A DNA stretch of 64,000 bases from Rhodopirellula sp. (GTDB lineage: Bacteria; Planctomycetota; Planctomycetia; Pirellulales; Thermoguttaceae), in contig JAAYEH010000101.1 in the NCBI GenBank assembly GCA_012728855.1, forward strand, positions 62,001 to 126,000, written 5' to 3'. Positions 26,263 through 34,912 of this stretch are shown here, one piece after another. The notes beneath the pieces were generated by a model, which saw only the letters and a program-made list of their open reading frames with translations, ran no database searches and had not been told where the DNA came from. Positions within the stretch are counted from its first letter, which is position 1. Every line of letters starts with the position of its first letter. Made by a program: the position numbers and the translations under genes.

Positions 26263-27562
26263 TGGTATCCCGGCGATAGCGGTGATCGCCGCAGTTGCGG
26301 CGCTTGTTTCTTCGCCGTTGCTTGGTTTGTCGCTCGGTCTGGGCGCGGGCGATGATTCCTTATTGGAACTCACCGCGCGTCGCCTGATCCGTGAACTCGA
26401 CGCTCCGCGTTTGAACCAGCGCGAGGCGGCCGAACGGGAGTTGCTCGATCTCGGTCCCGCGATTCTTGAGATGCTCCCGCGACCCGGCGACCGCGTGTCG
26501 GCGGAAATACAACAGCGGGCCGGCCGAATCCGGCAGACGCTCGAGCAGCGATTGGCCGAAGCGGCCACGGCGCCTTCGCGGGTAAGCCTGGCGGGGACGA
26601 TGCCGCTGGCTGAAGTTCTCAGCAAGATCGAGGAGCAAACGGGCAATCGCGTCGTCCTCCAACAGGCAGGAATTCCAGCCGCGGAACAACAGGTAACCGT
26701 CGATTTCGAGAAGGCTCTCTTCTGGCAGGCGATCGACGAACTCTCCCGCCAGGCCGGCTTGTCCGTTTACCCCTACGGCGAAGAGCGAGGCATCGCCCTG
26801 GTCGCCCGGCCGGCACCAGAGCCGGCCGCTGCGTCGCTGGTCAGCTACAGCGGCGCGTTTCGAATCGAGGCGATTCGTATTCTGGCCCAACGGGATTTGC
26901 GGGTGAACGACTCCGGTTCGCTGCGACTTTCCTTCGAGATTGCCTGGGAACCGCGACTGTCGCCGATCAGTCTCCAGCAGCCGATGGATGCGATGGATGC
27001 GGTGGACGAGAAAGGCAATCCCCTCCTCATCGACCAGATAAAGGCCAATATCGAGGTGCCGATCGCGCCGCTGGCTACGGCCGCCGAACTGATGGTTCCC
27101 TTGGAGCTTCCGCCGCGAGAAGTCAAGCGAATCGCCAGGCTTAACGGCGTTCTCAGGGCCCTTGTGCCGGGAAGAATCGAGATGTTTCGTTTCGAAGGTC
27201 TGGCCGCGGCCAAGAATGTGGAGAAACGCGCCGCGGGCGTCACCGTCAAGCTCGAACAGGTCCGCAAGAACAACATGCTCCGGGAGGTTCGCATCCGCGT
27301 TGGCTACGATGAGCCGGCCGGCTCGATGGCCTCGCACCGGACCTGGATGTTCGACAACGAAGCCTACCTCGAAGGCCCCGACGGAAAGAAGGTCCGGTAC
27401 GACGCCTTCGAGACGACTTGGCAAAGCGAGAACGAGTTTGGCATCGCCTATCTGTTCGGCTTGGAAGAACCGCTCGACAAGTACGCCTTCGTCTACAAAA
27501 CGCCGGGCCGTATCCTGGCCAACGATTTCCGTTATGAGATCGGCGACGTGGCGCTTCCGTAG
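26216..27562 (+). CDS. Exported protein with secretin/STN-like domain
   Basis: Up to 448 residues. The start is uncertain: a TTG at 26216 sits just after GGAGGG inside the previous gene, while in-frame GTG codons at 26240 and 26282 also precede the hydrophobic segment GIPAIAVIAAVAALVSSPLLGLS. Residues about 60-115 are a charged helical region (REAAERELLDLG...). About 122-200 (SLAGTMPLAEVLSKIEEQTGNRVVLQQAGIP) resemble the STN/secretin short domain, found in secretins and related envelope proteins. The remainder is beta-rich without a recognised family. It converges with lgt, overlapping its 3' end by 31 bases. Confidence 0.7.
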   Translation: MSRLTRAAVITCRGHDGIPAIAVIAAVAALVSSPLLGLSLGLGAGDDSLLELTARRLIRELDAPRLNQREAAERELLDLGPAILEMLPRPGDRVSAEIQQRAGRIRQTLEQRLAEAATAPSRVSLAGTMPLAEVLSKIEEQTGNRVVLQQAGIPAAEQQVTVDFEKALFWQAIDELSRQAGLSVYPYGEERGIALVARPAPEPAAASLVSYSGAFRIEAIRILAQRDLRVNDSGSLRLSFEIAWEPRLSPISLQQPMDAMDAVDEKGNPLLIDQIKANIEVPIAPLATAAELMVPLELPPREVKRIARLNGVLRALVPGRIEMFRFEGLAAAKNVEKRAAGVTVKLEQVRKNNMLREVRIRVGYDEPAGSMASHRTWMFDNEAYLEGPDGKKVRYDAFETTWQSENEFGIAYLFGLEEPLDKYAFVYKTPGRILANDFRYEIGDVALP

Positions 27563-28839
27563 CGAGGAAAGGCCGTGCCTGCCGGTCGACGCAGAACGTA
27601 AAACCATACGCCGACCGCTGCGACCAGCACGAGCAGGCTGACGTTCTGCGAGATGCTCAGCCCGGTGCCGAAGATCGACGATTCGTCCGTGCGGATGATC
27701 TCCAAGATGAAACGGCTGATCGGATACAGCGTGAGCAGCAGCGCGAACAGCTCGCCGTCGCGCCGGCGGAACGGAGCATAAGCGATGAGGAACAAGCAGA
27801 GCAGCAGTCCGTTGATCGCACTGTAGATCTGCGTGGGGTGGACCGGTTCGCTTCTCGAAAGCGGCGGTTCGATCGCCCACGTTGCCGCCGTTTCGTCGCC
27901 CTGGGTGGCGATGGAGATTTGGGAACCTCGGTGATGGGCCCGCAAGAGGGCCCATTGTGCGTCGAGAACCGTGTCGACGCGCTGCCCGTTGATCGCGGTC
28001 ACTTTCTCACCGGCCTTCAGTCCATGTTTTTCGGCCGGCGACCCCGGTTGAACCTCGCCAATCACCGGCGGCGATTGCAGAGGACCCGCGATTTTCAGCC
28101 CGTGCAAAAACGTCTGACCTTGCTCCACCTGGTGGACGTGGGCCGGGCTCTCCGCGGGAAACCGAATCGCCCAAGGCAAATCGCAGGGGCCGCCGTAGCA
28201 ACAGCCGTTCAGCAGGCAGCCGAGTCGGCCAATGGCCAACCCGAGCATGACCGACGGCGCCAGCAGGTCGAACGTGGCCAGCATCGGCAGCCGATGCTTG
28301 AGGAGAAACGCCACCAGTCCCAGGAAGCCGCCGATCAGCGCGCCGTACACGACGAGCCCACCCTCGGTGACCTTGACGATTTCAAGCAGAGTGGCGCCGA
28401 TGGTCGCTTGCGCGAATTTCGGCCAATATTCGATCACGTAAAAAAGCCGAGCGCCGAGAAGGCCGGGGACGAACAGCCAGAAGGCCATGGCGAAAATCAC
28501 TTCGGGATCGATGCCCAATCGCCGGCCGCGCCAGGCCGCCATCGTGGTGCTTGCCACAAGAGCCAGCAGCAGCATCACTCCGTAGCCGCGGATGGGAAGT
28601 CCCTCGGCTTCCGCCAATCGCGGCAAAAGCAGCCAGATCGCCGCCCCGATCAACAGCAGGATCGGCACATACCCCCAGGTGTCCGCGCTGAATCCTTGCC
28701 GCCAGCCGAGCCATGCCAGCAGCAACACGCTGCCCAGGGCCCACAGCGCCAAGAGCAGCCCGAATCCGAACACGGCAACGCCGCCGATCTCATTGGGTAC
28801 GTGAAAGAGCGTCTGAAGCACAATCGTTTTCCAATTCAA
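27532..28839 (-). CDS. lgt: Prolipoprotein diacylglyceryl transferase with inserted PDZ domain
   Basis: Transfers diacylglycerol to the lipobox cysteine of prolipoproteins. The 435-residue protein is much longer than usual Lgt (about 260-300). Residues 1-80 add extra hydrophobic segments. The Lgt core occupies about 81-230 and 331-430: GLVVYGALIGG (160-171; tyrosine replaces the histidine seen in E. coli), the signature GLAIGRLGCLLNGCCYGG (200-217) with R205 and N211, and PVHPTQIYSAI (332-342). Between the two halves, residues about 250-325 form a PDZ-like domain (IGEVQPGSPAEKHGLKAGEKVTAING). Followed convergently by the STN-like gene. Identity as Lgt is firm; the insert's role is unknown. 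Confidence 0.93.
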   Translation of the reverse strand: MNWKTIVLQTLFHVPNEIGGVAVFGFGLLLALWALGSVLLLAWLGWRQGFSADTWGYVPILLLIGAAIWLLLPRLAEAEGLPIRGYGVMLLLALVASTTMAAWRGRRLGIDPEVIFAMAFWLFVPGLLGARLFYVIEYWPKFAQATIGATLLEIVKVTEGGLVVYGALIGGFLGLVAFLLKHRLPMLATFDLLAPSVMLGLAIGRLGCLLNGCCYGGPCDLPWAIRFPAESPAHVHQVEQGQTFLHGLKIAGPLQSPPVIGEVQPGSPAEKHGLKAGEKVTAINGQRVDTVLDAQWALLRAHHRGSQISIATQGDETAATWAIEPPLSRSEPVHPTQIYSAINGLLLCLFLIAYAPFRRRDGELFALLLTLYPISRFILEIIRTDESSIFGTGLSISQNVSLLVLVAAVGVWFYVLRRPAGTAFPRYGSATSPIS

Positions 28840-28894
28840 GCAAACGGTTGGGAAGCGGATACAGTTTACGAGGCGCGATCTCCTTCACCGCGGC

Positions 28895-29761
28895 TCAACT
28901 CGGCGGCGGTTCCAAGAAGCGATTATCGATCAGCCGCGTGCTGCCGAGGCGAACCGCCAGGGCCGCCAGTGTACGTCCGGACACCTGTTCAACAGGCTTG
29001 AGGGTTTCAGGATCGGCCAATGCGATATAGTCGATGCGCATGTCCGCGTTGCTCTGGATCAACTCGCGCAGCCGCTGTCGAATGGCGGCCGCGCCGCGGT
29101 GCCCCTCGCACACCATCGCGTCGGCCAGGCAAAGGCTCTTCCACAACACCAGCGCCTGCTGACGGGCCTCGGCACTCAGGTAGGCGTTGCGGGAACTCAT
29201 GGCCAGACCGTCCGGTTCGCGGACCGTCGGGCAGACACGGACTTCAATCGGGACATTGAGGTCTTCGACCATGCGGCGGATGACCAGCGCCTGCTGGTAA
29301 TCTTTCTGGCCGAAATAGGCGATGTCGGCCCCCACCATATTGAACAGTTTGAGAACGATGGTGGCCACGCCGCGAAAATGCCCGGGGCGACATCGGCCCT
29401 CCCAGGGCTCCGCGACCGGGCCGACCTCGACCCAACTTGCAAACCCGGGCGGATATACCTCTTCGGTTCGCGGGACGAAAACGAGAATCCCGCCACCGCA
29501 GGTTCCGAGCGCGTCGAGATCCGCGTCGAGGGTTCGCGGATAACGATCGTAATCTTCGCCGGGCCCGAACTGGCTGGGATTGACGAAGATCGTGACGACC
29601 GTGAGCGAGCACTCGGATTGCGACGCCCGCACCAGGCTCAAATGCCCTTCGTGCAACGCCCCCATCGTGGGCACCAAACCGACTCGCTTGCCGGCGGCAC
29701 GAGCAGAGGCAACCGCTTGACGAAGTTCTGCAAGGTTGGATACAACCGCGGGTCGCTGCAT
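28895..29761 (-). CDS. panC: Pantothenate synthetase
   Basis: Joins pantoate and beta-alanine with ATP to give pantothenate. 288 residues from the ATG at 29761 (a GTG two codons upstream is an alternative). Signature motifs: VPTMGALHEGHLSLV (HIGH-like nucleotide motif), FVNPSQFGPGEDYDRYPRT, GPVAEPWEGRCRPGHFRGVATIVLKLFN, YFGQKDYQQALVIRRM, VREPDGLAMSSRNAYLS. It starts 24 bases after the folK fusion gene, so the two vitamin genes are probably cotranscribed. Confidence 0.97.
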   Translation of the reverse strand: MQRPAVVSNLAELRQAVASARAAGKRVGLVPTMGALHEGHLSLVRASQSECSLTVVTIFVNPSQFGPGEDYDRYPRTLDADLDALGTCGGGILVFVPRTEEVYPPGFASWVEVGPVAEPWEGRCRPGHFRGVATIVLKLFNMVGADIAYFGQKDYQQALVIRRMVEDLNVPIEVRVCPTVREPDGLAMSSRNAYLSAEARQQALVLWKSLCLADAMVCEGHRGAAAIRQRLRELIQSNADMRIDYIALADPETLKPVEQVSGRTLAALAVRLGSTRLIDNRFLEPPPS

Positions 29762-29785
29762 GGTCACGCGTCTCTTTCGCTGATA

Positions 29786-30826
29786 CTATCGCATCGAATC
29801 CAATGCCGCGCATATCTCGGCCAGTACCCGATCCGGATTATCGCTCCGCAAGAGGAGCAGGGGGCCCTGGTTCGGCTGCAAGGCCCGATCGCGAGTCGCT
29901 TGTTGGATCTCGTCCAGCAGGTCGGCCGAGAGATTATTCTCTCCCTGTTCATCGCCACGCGGAACTTGCCGCAGCAGTTCTTCCGCCGGGGACTGAAGCA
30001 GCACAATCAGTTTCGGTCTTACCACGCCTTGCCGCAACGCTTGCCACCGCCGGCGAAACGCGTGAAATCGATCGATGGGAAGCCGGACGTGCGCCACGGC
30101 GATCGACTCGTCGAACCAGAAGTCACTGACGGTGAGTCGCTGGTGCCAGCCGGGCCGGCTTACGGAAAGCAACTCCGCTCGCTTCCGGACCAATTGTAGC
30201 TCCGCCTTCCAGTGCGTACCAGACGGATCGCAGTAGAGGGAAATGTGTTGCGTCGGGGCCGCAGGGTCGGCGAGGAACCGACCCGACTGCAACTGGGCCA
30301 ATCGTTCGGCCAACAAGGTCTTGCCCGCTCCGATCGCTCCGGCAATGGCGACATAATTGGGAGCCGAATTCAAGTAGTCCAACAACGCTTGGATGGTCCA
30401 ACCCGTCTGCGGATGAATCATGGCTGGAGCGATTTCGGCCGCCGGTTCCAGGACGAATCGTCGCCAGGCCATACGGGGATGAGGAATGACGAGGTGGGGC
30501 GTTTTGATTTGAAGGTCGTCATAAAGCAGCAGATCCAGATCGAGCGTCCGTGGCCCCCAACGTTCCCGTCGGATCCGCCCAAGTTGGCTCTCCACTTGCT
30601 TGAGCACGGAAAACAGGCATTGCGGTTCACAGGCGGTTTCCAGCAGGGCAGCACCGTTGAGGAAGGGTTGTTGGCCCGTGGGCCCGCCGACCGGCGCGGT
30701 TTCGTACCACCGGCTGCATCGCACCACGCTGAGCCCCACCTGCCGTTGGAGTTCCTCGACCGCCGACTGCAATATCGTGCGGCGGTCGCCGAGGTTCGAG
30801 CCCAGTGCGATGAGAGAGTAGGACAT
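29786..30826 (-). CDS. folK: FolK-deoxynucleoside kinase fusion protein
   Basis: 346 residues. Residues 1-155 are HPPK (folate pathway pyrophosphokinase): SLIALGSNLGDR, YETAPVGGPTGQQPFLNGA, RERWGPRTLDLDLLLYDD and IPHPRM. Residues about 157-346 are a deoxynucleoside kinase-like domain with P-loop GAIGAGKT (163-170), the VSDFWFDESIAVAHVRLP region and a LIVLLQSPAEELLRQVPRG helix typical of dNK lids. The start at 30826 matches the usual FolK N-terminus; the open frame extends upstream but those residues look noncoding. The protein links folate and nucleotide salvage in one chain, an arrangement found in planctomycetes and some other bacteria. Confidence 0.93.
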   Translation of the reverse strand: MSYSLIALGSNLGDRRTILQSAVEELQRQVGLSVVRCSRWYETAPVGGPTGQQPFLNGAALLETACEPQCLFSVLKQVESQLGRIRRERWGPRTLDLDLLLYDDLQIKTPHLVIPHPRMAWRRFVLEPAAEIAPAMIHPQTGWTIQALLDYLNSAPNYVAIAGAIGAGKTLLAERLAQLQSGRFLADPAAPTQHISLYCDPSGTHWKAELQLVRKRAELLSVSRPGWHQRLTVSDFWFDESIAVAHVRLPIDRFHAFRRRWQALRQGVVRPKLIVLLQSPAEELLRQVPRGDEQGENNLSADLLDEIQQATRDRALQPNQGPLLLLRSDNPDRVLAEICAALDSMR

Positions 30827-30849
30827 CGGAGAAAACCATCCACCCGCCA

Positions 30850-30980
30850 TCATATCCGGCAGCCCGGCTGCCGCGACTTGCCGAAACGCTGGCGCTGACG
30901 CGAAATCGATGCGGAGCAGCGGGGCTGCCGGGCTTCTGCCACGAAGTGAAGTAGGCAGGTGGCAAACCTGCCCCACCGTT
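30850..30980. repeat. Palindromic repeat cluster upstream of folK
   Basis: Two inverted units. CCGGCAGCCC near 30855 pairs with GGGCTGCCGG near 30922-30931, and a second unit, GGCAGGTGGCAAACCTGCCCC at 30954 onward, is a close match to the palindrome at 48178-48243. These look like dispersed repetitive palindromes. Confidence 0.6.
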
Positions 30981-31004
30981 TTCTGATATTTTGGCGGGTG
31001 GTTG

Positions 31005-31038
31005 AAAAAAAACGGCGGGAACGAATCCGTTCCCGCCG
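31005..31038 (-). terminator. Strong intrinsic terminator
   Basis: CGGCGGGAACG (31013-31023), a 4-base loop and CGTTCCCGCCG (31028-31038) form a perfect 11-bp stem; on the minus strand it is followed by eight T. It ends any minus-strand transcript starting between gyrA and here. Confidence 0.92.
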
Positions 31039-31156
31039 ACCAACGGCCTTGCCAACGCAATCTAATTCGTGATTTAGTCCACCGAGGGGGGGCCGTCCCA
31101 GCCACGACATCTGCCGCCGACAATCGATCCCTCCCGTCGCCTCCCCGGAGCAGAAC
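31005..31156 (-). ncRNA. Candidate small RNA or long leader between gyrA and folK
   Basis: On the minus strand a promoter-like pair (-35 TTGACA, 16-base spacer, -10 GAGAAT at 31189-31162) is followed about 150 bases later by a textbook intrinsic terminator (31038-31005). No open frame between them looks coding. The predicted transcript is about 150 nt and GC-rich with several complementary blocks (e.g. CTCCGGGGAG at its 5' end). It could be an independent small RNA or an attenuated leader of folK-panC, whose start is about 180 bases downstream. I could not match it to 6S, SRP RNA or tmRNA. Confidence 0.45.
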
Positions 31157-31161
31157 GCCTT

Positions 31162-31189
31162 ATTCTCTTCATTCCGCAGAAGTTGTCAA
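31162..31189 (-). promoter_or_regulatory. Sigma-70-like promoter for the candidate small RNA
   Basis: Minus strand TTGACA (31189-31184), 16-base spacer, GAGAAT (31167-31162). The -35 box is perfect and the -10 box matches 4 of 6. The predicted start is near 31156. Confidence 0.55.
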
Positions 31190-31230
31190 GCAGGTAGAGT
31201 CAAGGGAGATTCACGCTTGTTAAAAAGCGA

Positions 31231-31249
31231 ATTCCAGGTAGTCTGGAAT
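31231..31249. promoter_or_regulatory. Small perfect palindrome ATTCCAG-5-CTGGAAT
   Basis: A 7-bp perfect inverted repeat with a 5-base centre, about 40 bases upstream of the TTGACA box of the candidate small RNA. On the minus strand it is followed after 3 bases by TTTTT, so it could be an operator or a weak terminator. Confidence 0.35.
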
Positions 31250-31350
31250 ATATACGACAACCTGCTCATCGCCAGGGCACGCTCGGTCGGCTCGACTCTC
31301 CCCGCGTGTTCGGAGCATAGAGCATACTCTTCTCGGAGGTTATTCGCCTG

Positions 31351-31743
31351 ATGCTCAACTCGACAGCGATTTGCGACGGTCTTGGGACGATGGTACTGGC
31401 AAGTATTATTGTGTTCGCCGCGCCTGAGCGAAACGTGGCTTCCTCGAGCATCGGGCCGGTTGGCTCGCAACCGGTTTACGCTTTTGAATCATGCCGGCAA
31501 TCTCCACGACCGGCGGCAAGTCCCAAGCCGGATTCGCCCGCCTGCTCCAGTGCCGCGTCCTTGGCACGGTGGGGTTTCTCGTCGCCGCAGGACGACTGCA
31601 GAGAACCGCAGCCGACTTTGGCGCCGCTCAAACCAACTGCGGCCGGGTCTCAAGGAAACGATGACACTGCCCTTCGGCGTACCGGCGGGACGATGATCCT
31701 CGAGGTCCGCATCGAAGCCGAGCAAACCGGCCCGAGTCGGTGA
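31351..31743 (+). CDS. Possible small exported protein, uncertain
   Basis: A 130-residue open frame with GGAGGT 10-11 bases before its ATG and a short hydrophobic stretch (GTMVLASIIVFAA) near the N-terminus, followed by a proline/serine-rich, low-complexity body. There is no recognised domain. It lies alone between gyrA and folK, on the opposite strand. It may be fortuitous; the ribosome-binding site is the only positive sign. Confidence 0.25.
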   Translation: MLNSTAICDGLGTMVLASIIVFAAPERNVASSSIGPVGSQPVYAFESCRQSPRPAASPKPDSPACSSAASLARWGFSSPQDDCREPQPTLAPLKPTAAGSQGNDDTALRRTGGTMILEVRIEAEQTGPSR

Positions 31744-31798
31744 GAAAGTGTACGCTGAGTTTTCCAGCCTGCCTTTGTACGGGTGAAGTATTTTCGCT

Positions 31799-34537
31799 TC
31801 AGCCCTCATCCATTTCCTTCTCTTCGTGCGGCACCCGTTTGACCGCCACCAGGGTGTCGTCTTCGTCGAGGGTCATGATCCGCACGCCCTGGGTATTGCG
31901 GCCGATTATGCTGATGTCATTGGCGGAAATTCGCTGAAGCTTGCCGCGGGCACTGATCATCAGCAATTCGTCCTCGTCGCGAACGCGGACAATGCCGATC
32001 ACCTTGCCATTCCGCGCGGTAGTCTTGATATCCCGCAATCCTTTGCCGCCTCGCGACTGGGTGCGGTAATGGTGCGTCGACGAGGCATGTTCGCCCTCGC
32101 TGTCCTCGCCGTCGACTTCCAGACCGGCTTCCGCCGCGGTTTCCTGGGCGTCATCGTCGAGCACATCGCCGGCATCTTCCGGCTCGTCGGCCGCATTGGG
32201 TCCGAAGGGGGTTCGCTTGCCGTAGCCATGCTCGCAAATTGTCAATAGCGACGCTTCCGGATCGGCGACCACCATTCCAACAACACGGTCGTTGGCCGCC
32301 AGCTTGATCCCCTTCACGCCACTGGCGTTGCGGCCCATCGGGCGGGAGTTCGATTCGCGGAATCGGATCGCCATGCCGGACGCCGTGGCCAGCATCACCT
32401 CGTCTCCCGCCGTGGTGATCACCACGTCAACCAGTTCGTCTCCCTCGCGGAGTTTGATGGCGATGATGCCGCTTCGCAGCGGCCGGCTGTAGGCGGCCAA
32501 ATCGGTCTTCTTCACCAGTCCCCGCGCCGTGGCCATCATCAGGTAGTGGTCGGGCTGGTCGAAATCGCGGATGGCCCGGCAATCGGCGATGTATTCCCCC
32601 TCGGTCAGATTGAGCAGGTTGACGACGGCCCGCCCGCGGCTGTCGCGCGCCAATTGCGGCAGATCGTAGACCTTTCGCCAGTACACCTTGCCGATGTTGG
32701 TGAAAAACAGCAAGTAGGCGTGGGTGCTGGCGACGAAGAGATGCTGGATCGGATCCTCCTCGTCGACCTTGGCGCCCTTCAGCCCCTTGCCGCCGCGTCG
32801 CTGGGCTCGGTAGGCGGAGACCGGAGTGCGTTTGATGTAACCGTTGGAACTGATCGAGACGACCATCGTCTCTTCCGGAATGAGATCCTCCAGATCGATG
32901 TCGCCGATCTCCTCGCCGCTGATCTCGGTCCGCCGCGGGTCGGCGTGTTTGCGCTTCAGTTCGACGAGATCGTCACGGATGATCGCCAGGATGTTCGCTT
33001 CGTCGGAAAGGATGCGATGATACTCGTTGATATCCGCCAGCAGGTTACGGTGCTCATCGCCCAGTTTTTCCTGCTCCAGGTTGACCAACTGCCCGAGCGT
33101 CATCCGCAGGATGGCATCGGCCTGGACGGGCGTGAGGGTGTAAGTCTCGTGCGCCCCCCGCTCGGTCTCGAACAGTGAGAATCCCTCGTCCCCCAGGGCG
33201 CGGCGGAGCATGGCCGCGGGGGTCTCGATCTCCATCAGTCTCTGCTTGGCTTCGGCCTGCGTGCTCGACGAGCGGATCACTCGGATCACTTCGTCGATAT
33301 TCGCATGGGCCAGCAGCAGCCCTTCGACCGTGTGCTTCCGCTGCCGCGCCTTGGCGAGAAGGAACTGCGTGCGACGGCGGATCACGGTGATCCGGTGACG
33401 AATGAATTCCTCCATCAGGGCCTTGAACGACATGACACGAGGTTTGCCGTCGACCAGCGCCAGGAAGATCAGCGAGAAGCTGTCCTGCAGAGGCGAAAAC
33501 TGATAGAGCTGATTGAGAACGACGTCTGCTTCGGCGTCGCGTTTCAAATCCAGCACGAGGCGAACCGGTTCTTTCAGGTCGCTCTCGTTTCGGATGCCGG
33601 AGATGCCCGGAATCCGCCCTTCCGTCACCAGAGCCGCGATACGCTCCTCGACCCGGTCGCGGGCCTGCTGGTAGGGGATCTCATTGACGACGATCCGAGT
33701 CCGTCCGCCTTTGAGTTCCTCAATCCTGGTTCTCGCCCGCACCACGACCGTACCGCGACCGGTATGGTAGCCACGGCGGATCCCGGCGCGGCCGCAGATG
33801 ATGCCGCCGGTGGGAAAATCGGGGCCGGGGCAGATTTCCAGCAATTCGTCGATCGAGACCGTCGGTTCGTCGATCACGCGCACCAAGGCGTCGCAGATCT
33901 CACCCAGGTTGTGCGGCGGGATCGACGTCGCCATGCCCACCGCGATCCCCTGCGCCCCGTTGACGAGCAGGCAGGGAAACTTCGCGGGCAGCACACTCGG
34001 TTCCGTCGACCTTTCGTCGTAGGTGGGTACGTAGTCGACCGTATCGAGCTTGAGATCCTCCAGCATCAAAGCCGCGAAATGCGACATGCGGGCTTCGGTG
34101 TACCGCATGGCCGCCGGAGGCAAACCGGCCACCGAACCGAAATTACCCTGCTTGTCGATCAGGACATAGCGCATATTCCAGTCCTGGGCCATGCGGACCA
34201 GGGTCGGATAAATCACGCTCTCGCCGTGCGGATGGTAGTTGCCGCTGGTATCGCCGGAGATCTTCGCGCACTTGATACGGCCGGAGCCCGGCCCCAGGTT
34301 GAGGTCGTTCATGGCGACCAGAATCCGCCGCTGCGACGGTTTCAGTCCATCACGGACATCCGGCAGCGCCCGGCTGACGATCACGCTCATCGCGTAGGTC
34401 AGGTAGCTGCTCTTCAACTCATCTTCGATCGGCATGTCCAACAGGCGCCCGGCGATGATGGGGCCCGCTTCGGAGGAACCTGCGTCGGATTCGTCGGGAT
34501 CGGGAGGGTCAGGCGGAAGATTGGAGTCGGTCGACAA
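31799..34537 (-). CDS. gyrA: DNA gyrase subunit A
   Basis: Catalytic subunit of type IIA topoisomerase that introduces negative supercoils. 912 residues. A charged N-terminal tail precedes the breakage-reunion domain with active-site Y146 in [12 protein letters not shown]. The quinolone-determining loop reads [19 protein letters not shown]107 is kept but proline (P111) stands at the E. coli D87 position. The C-terminal beta-pinwheel has the GyrA box QRRGGKG (579-585), marking gyrase rather than topo IV. An acidic insert (about 782-821) interrupts a late blade. The start is TTG at 34537, with AAAGGA 11 bases upstream. A separate promoter lies about 200 bases upstream. Confidence 0.96.
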   Translation of the reverse strand: MSTDSNLPPDPPDPDESDAGSSEAGPIIAGRLLDMPIEDELKSSYLTYAMSVIVSRALPDVRDGLKPSQRRILVAMNDLNLGPGSGRIKCAKISGDTSGNYHPHGESVIYPTLVRMAQDWNMRYVLIDKQGNFGSVAGLPPAAMRYTEARMSHFAALMLEDLKLDTVDYVPTYDERSTEPSVLPAKFPCLLVNGAQGIAVGMATSIPPHNLGEICDALVRVIDEPTVSIDELLEICPGPDFPTGGIICGRAGIRRGYHTGRGTVVVRARTRIEELKGGRTRIVVNEIPYQQARDRVEERIAALVTEGRIPGISGIRNESDLKEPVRLVLDLKRDAEADVVLNQLYQFSPLQDSFSLIFLALVDGKPRVMSFKALMEEFIRHRITVIRRRTQFLLAKARQRKHTVEGLLLAHANIDEVIRVIRSSSTQAEAKQRLMEIETPAAMLRRALGDEGFSLFETERGAHETYTLTPVQADAILRMTLGQLVNLEQEKLGDEHRNLLADINEYHRILSDEANILAIIRDDLVELKRKHADPRRTEISGEEIGDIDLEDLIPEETMVVSISSNGYIKRTPVSAYRAQRRGGKGLKGAKVDEEDPIQHLFVASTHAYLLFFTNIGKVYWRKVYDLPQLARDSRGRAVVNLLNLTEGEYIADCRAIRDFDQPDHYLMMATARGLVKKTDLAAYSRPLRSGIIAIKLREGDELVDVVITTAGDEVMLATASGMAIRFRESNSRPMGRNASGVKGIKLAANDRVVGMVVADPEASLLTICEHGYGKRTPFGPNAADEPEDAGDVLDDDAQETAAEAGLEVDGEDSEGEHASSTHHYRTQSRGGKGLRDIKTTARNGKVIGIVRVRDEDELLMISARGKLQRISANDISIIGRNTQGVRIMTLDEDDTLVAVKRVPHEEKEMDEG

Positions 34538-34912
34538 CGAAGGTCATCCTTTCATCATGCCCCGTGGAGTATCCACCGGCCAATTGGCGGAAGGCTATCC
34601 AATGCCTCAAGATTGGGGCCAGCATTCGCCCAAAGTGGTGCTGAAGTCGCAGATCGTTGGCGGAAAGTTCGGCTCACCTCGACCCGGACACTGGACCTGG
34701 TTGCGGCCGAGCGAAGCGAGCACGCGTTGAAAGGATCAGTATAGCGTTTCGCTCGTTGTTTCACAACGGGAACGGCAAGAAACCGTCGAGCGCAAGTCCT
34801 TTACTCACAATTAGTTGTATCCTTGGTTTTTGTCCCGTCCGGGATCGAGTGCCGCGACCTCCAAGACGACCACATCGGGCAGTTGGCCGGGGCGGCAGAG
34901 GCAATCCCATTG
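34538..34912. other. Intergenic region, miaA to gyrA
   Basis: About 375 bases, both genes on the minus strand. It holds the gyrA promoter described separately and leaves a long (about 190-nt) untranslated leader before gyrA. I see no gene. Confidence 0.55.
34738..34766 (-). promoter_or_regulatory. Probable gyrA promoter
   Basis: Minus strand TTGTGA (34766-34761), 17-base spacer, TATACT (34743-34738). The -10 box matches 5 of 6 and the spacing is ideal. It points toward gyrA and lies upstream of the whole coding region, giving a long leader. Confidence 0.6.
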
